A DNA stretch of 64,000 bases from Virgibacillus sp. MSJ-26. Its GTDB lineage: Bacteria; Bacillota; Bacilli; Bacillales; Amphibacillaceae. The stretch's first letter is position 1; each line of letters starts with the position of its first letter. This document shows positions 61,820 to 64,000 of this stretch, piece after piece. The position numbers and the translations under genes were made by a program. The stretch is from NCBI RefSeq assembly GCF_018918075.1, contig NZ_JAHLPW010000008.1:62001-126000 (forward strand), given 5' to 3'. The notes below the pieces were generated by a model. It searched no databases. It saw only the letters and a program-made list of their open reading frames with translations, and was not told where the DNA came from.

Positions 61820-62869
61820 ATGCTAGGCATCATGGCACTATCTATTACAATCATCTTGTTTTTATTATTCTTTTTTGAACGGCGAACGATGATGCTCGGT
61901 GGTGTATTCTTATGTTGGGTGATCATTTCAAGCGTTTTTCTTATTATCACATTAGAATCTTATGAACAACATATCGCCATTATTGTGGCTTTATTTATTT
62001 TCGCCCCTTTTATATTATTATTTCCTTTTTACTCCGTCTCTTTTATTATTTTATTAATGACGTCGGGAGTGCGACTTATCAGAAGGGAAGGAAGAAAGTT
62101 ACGTAACTTTTTATCTATAACACTTGGCTCTTTCTTCATTATATGGGCGATTATTTCCCCATTTTTCACTGTGAAAGAAGGAACGCATCCTATTTGGATG
62201 GAAATATACTTGTTGATTACATTTAGTGTCTATTATTTCTTGGCGGCATTATTACTATTTACTGTTTCATCTTTGTTAAATCGGATTCCAATTCCTTTTA
62301 AAACATATGATTATATTATCGTCTTGGGAAGTGGCTTAATTGGCGACAAAGTTCCGCCCCTGTTAGCCAGTCGAATTGATACAGGTATCAAACTATTTCA
62401 TCGTTTTCATACAGCTGACCACCCCGTCAAAGTTATTTTTACAGGTGGACAAGGAGCTGATGAGTTGTTAGCAGAAGGTGAAGCTATGGCCCAGTATGCT
62501 CTAAATAAAGGAATGAATAAAGAAGATATTATAATAGAAAATAAAGCAATAAACACGTATGAGAATTTGTTGTTTTCTAAACGCCTAATTGAAGAAGACA
62601 TGTTAAATAAGGACTGTTCTGGAAAATATCAAACTATAACCGTGACAAATAATTTCCATGTATTTCGAGCTTTGTTATGGGCTAGAAAGGTAAAACTCAA
62701 CAGTGATGGTGCAGGTGCAAAGACAAAATTTTATTTTTGGTTAAACGCTCTTATTCGTGAATTTATTGGTGTTATTTATATGCAGAAGAAATACCATATA
62801 TCTTTCATCCTGATAGGATATATTTTAATTACTTTGTGGGTCCTTATTTATTCTATTTTAGTATATTAA
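61820..62869 (+). CDS. YdcF/SanA-type (DUF218) membrane protein
   Basis: 349 residues from ATG 61820, 4 bases after AGGAGGAGA; in-frame upstream codons precede that site. Five or six membrane helices (about 1-165) are followed by a DUF218 domain: YDYIIVLGSGL, VKVIFTGGQGADELLAEGEA, ENKAINTYENLLFSKRLI and TVTNNFHVFRALLWARKV. Related proteins (ElyC, SanA, YdcF) affect envelope integrity or vancomycin sensitivity in E. coli; the biochemical role is unclear. A last helix follows the domain. Confidence 0.85.
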   Translation: MLGIMALSITIILFLLFFFERRTMMLGGVFLCWVIISSVFLIITLESYEQHIAIIVALFIFAPFILLFPFYSVSFIILLMTSGVRLIRREGRKLRNFLSITLGSFFIIWAIISPFFTVKEGTHPIWMEIYLLITFSVYYFLAALLLFTVSSLLNRIPIPFKTYDYIIVLGSGLIGDKVPPLLASRIDTGIKLFHRFHTADHPVKVIFTGGQGADELLAEGEAMAQYALNKGMNKEDIIIENKAINTYENLLFSKRLIEEDMLNKDCSGKYQTITVTNNFHVFRALLWARKVKLNSDGAGAKTKFYFWLNALIREFIGVIYMQKKYHISFILIGYILITLWVLIYSILVY

Positions 62870-62984
62870 GTAAATGATATGCTCAATTGACCTCATAAGA
62901 TGGGAACCTTTAAGTTTGCAGGGTGAAAATAAAGGAAAAGGCTACTCATTCAATAAATTATAGCTACTCCAGGTAAAGGAAGGT

Positions 62985-64000
62985 ATGGTGCTCCATATGT
63001 CTGTTTATTTTCAGTCGATCAATACTGCATTTATTATTTTTCTTTTATTGGGATTCCTTCTAATTATTCCATGGTTAATTTTTAGCTATAGAAAATACGG
63101 CTATTTAAGTGTGTGGGAATCAATTGTGATGTATTCTTTTGTTTTTTATATGTTGACAGCTTTATTTTTAGTTCTTTTGCCGATGCCAGCTACGAGGGAT
63201 ACTTGCTCATTACAACCACCAGATACTGTACATTATTCACTTGTTCCGTTTTCCTTTATTACGGATATTATGAGTACTAGTTCAGTTGTTTGGTCACAGC
63301 CTTCAACTTATGGGAGGATACTTACAGAAAGTGTATTCTACCAAGCTGTATTTAATCTTTTATTATTAATGCCTTTTGGTGTTTATTTAAGGTATTTTTT
63401 TAGTCACCGGAGGTATTGGAAGAGAGCGTTAGGATTAGGGTTTTTGCTATCATTATTCTATGAAATAACACAAATAACAGGTATTTATGGAATCTATAAT
63501 TGTCCCTACCGTATCTTTGATGTGGATGATTTACTATTAAATAGTACTGGCGCACTAATTGGTTTTCTCATTGCACCTATTTTGTTAGCTTTATTCCCGT
63601 CAAGAAAAAGTGTCGAAGCTAAAGGGAAAGAGTTACAAAAGGTGAAGTATGTATCACCACTATCACAGTTAGTAGCTGTAATTACAGATTATCTAGTCAT
63701 CAAACTCAGTTGGACATTTACATTAGGGCTTTTTATAACGGATGGATTTATTGAATTTATTTATACAACAATAGGCTTTTTCATCCTTTTTTTCCTAGTT
63801 CCATTGATCTGGAATGGAAAAACAATCGGAACTGGAATCATGCGGTTTAAATTAGCTACAACCAAAGGCAATCAATCTTTTTGGAAATCTTTGTTGATCA
63901 GAACCCTTGCATTGTATTTACCTTTCATGCTGTCACGCTTTCTTAAGATGGTCGAAAATATTGACATTGATATGGATTCAATCTTTTATCTTTATTATGT
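62985..64000 (+). CDS. VanZ-like membrane protein with C-terminal RDD domain, cut by window end
   Basis: The frame is open from ATG 62985 (AAAGGAAGG just before it; ATG 62997 is the alternative) to the last base, so it is partial at the 3' end. The VanZ part has LLLLMPFGVYLRYF, SLFYEITQITGIYG and FDVDDLLLNSTGALIGF, typical of this family. After about residue 220 an RDD-like segment begins (RDD variant LVAVITDYLVIKLS, IGTGIMRFKLAT). VanZ proteins are linked to low-level glycopeptide resistance, but most homologues have unknown function. Confidence 0.85.
   Translation, partial: MVLHMSVYFQSINTAFIIFLLLGFLLIIPWLIFSYRKYGYLSVWESIVMYSFVFYMLTALFLVLLPMPATRDTCSLQPPDTVHYSLVPFSFITDIMSTSSVVWSQPSTYGRILTESVFYQAVFNLLLLMPFGVYLRYFFSHRRYWKRALGLGFLLSLFYEITQITGIYGIYNCPYRIFDVDDLLLNSTGALIGFLIAPILLALFPSRKSVEAKGKELQKVKYVSPLSQLVAVITDYLVIKLSWTFTLGLFITDGFIEFIYTTIGFFILFFLVPLIWNGKTIGTGIMRFKLATTKGNQSFWKSLLIRTLALYLPFMLSRFLKMVENIDIDMDSIFYLYY

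Overview
The window is a low-GC, plasmid- or island-like chromosomal segment of a Bacillaceae bacterium. The evidence is Bacillus-type ribosome-binding sites, a complete sigY-yxlCDEFG operon, an S-box (SAM-I) riboswitch ahead of metNIQ, a PadR/DrrAB-type exporter and many lipoboxes. Several very acidic lipoproteins suggest a halotolerant genus of the Oceanobacillus/Virgibacillus kind, but I cannot fix the genus. No rRNA, tRNA or CRISPR array was seen.

Layout. 1-8.0 kb: an ArdC-like antirestriction protein, a type III restriction-modification pair (mod-res) and an unrecognised 414-residue protein that looks like two fused RusA-like halves. 8.1-9.8 kb: the first copy of a dispersed att-like/terminator repeat, then a complete IS3-family element that separates a strong promoter from a YjdF/DUF2238-like membrane protein gene. 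11-26.4 kb: a drug-resistance and export island. It holds padR-prefix-ABC exporter genes, a DHA2 MFS pump with an attenuator leader, an rlmA-ABC-F operon behind an ErmDL-like macrolide-arrest peptide, a broken GNAT gene, a methyltransferase, an ANT(6)-type aminoglycoside nucleotidyltransferase, an AraC/GyrI-like regulator, and a TetR-ABC exporter set with two clear operators. 26.6-34.6 kb: a nucleotidyltransferase, gene debris, a SHOCT protein, a two-component system, a multicopper oxidase lipoprotein, two pseudogenes and an LCM-type methyltransferase. 34.8-37.9 kb: the sigY operon. 38-45 kb: an integrase remnant, MazG-like, LOG, TSUP permease, maltose/galactoside acetyltransferase, aldo-keto reductase, a CYP152 peroxygenase and a small lipoprotein. 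45-52 kb: a FUSC membrane protein, a small PH-like protein with a LacI regulator, a hydratase, BrnQ and GlsB. 52-64 kb: a 42-bp GC-rich minisatellite, a CBS protein, a broken DUF1828-type gene, a SAM-riboswitch-controlled metN-metI-metQ-M20 operon, a broken P-loop kinase, GNAT, an OmpA-domain lipoprotein, YdcF, and a VanZ/RDD membrane protein cut by the window end.

How it fits together. Most of 11-26 kb deals with ribosome-targeting antibiotics and efflux, and much of it appears to be controlled by leader RNA: a macrolide-arrest uORF followed by two terminators, and an MFS leader with a uORF and an 85%-type long-range inverted repeat. Five related terminator-bearing repeats lie between modules, one beside a decayed tyrosine integrase, so the region looks assembled by repeated site-specific insertion followed by decay. 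A second repeat family, alternating 31-bp imperfect palindromes with 20-bp spacers (102-bp composite period), occurs at three loci. At one of them it lies beside a duplicated GNAT gene tail.

The observations most worth following are the ErmDL-like peptide ahead of non-erm genes, the two-half RusA-like protein beside the type III system, the two dispersed repeat families and the AUU-started TetR gene.
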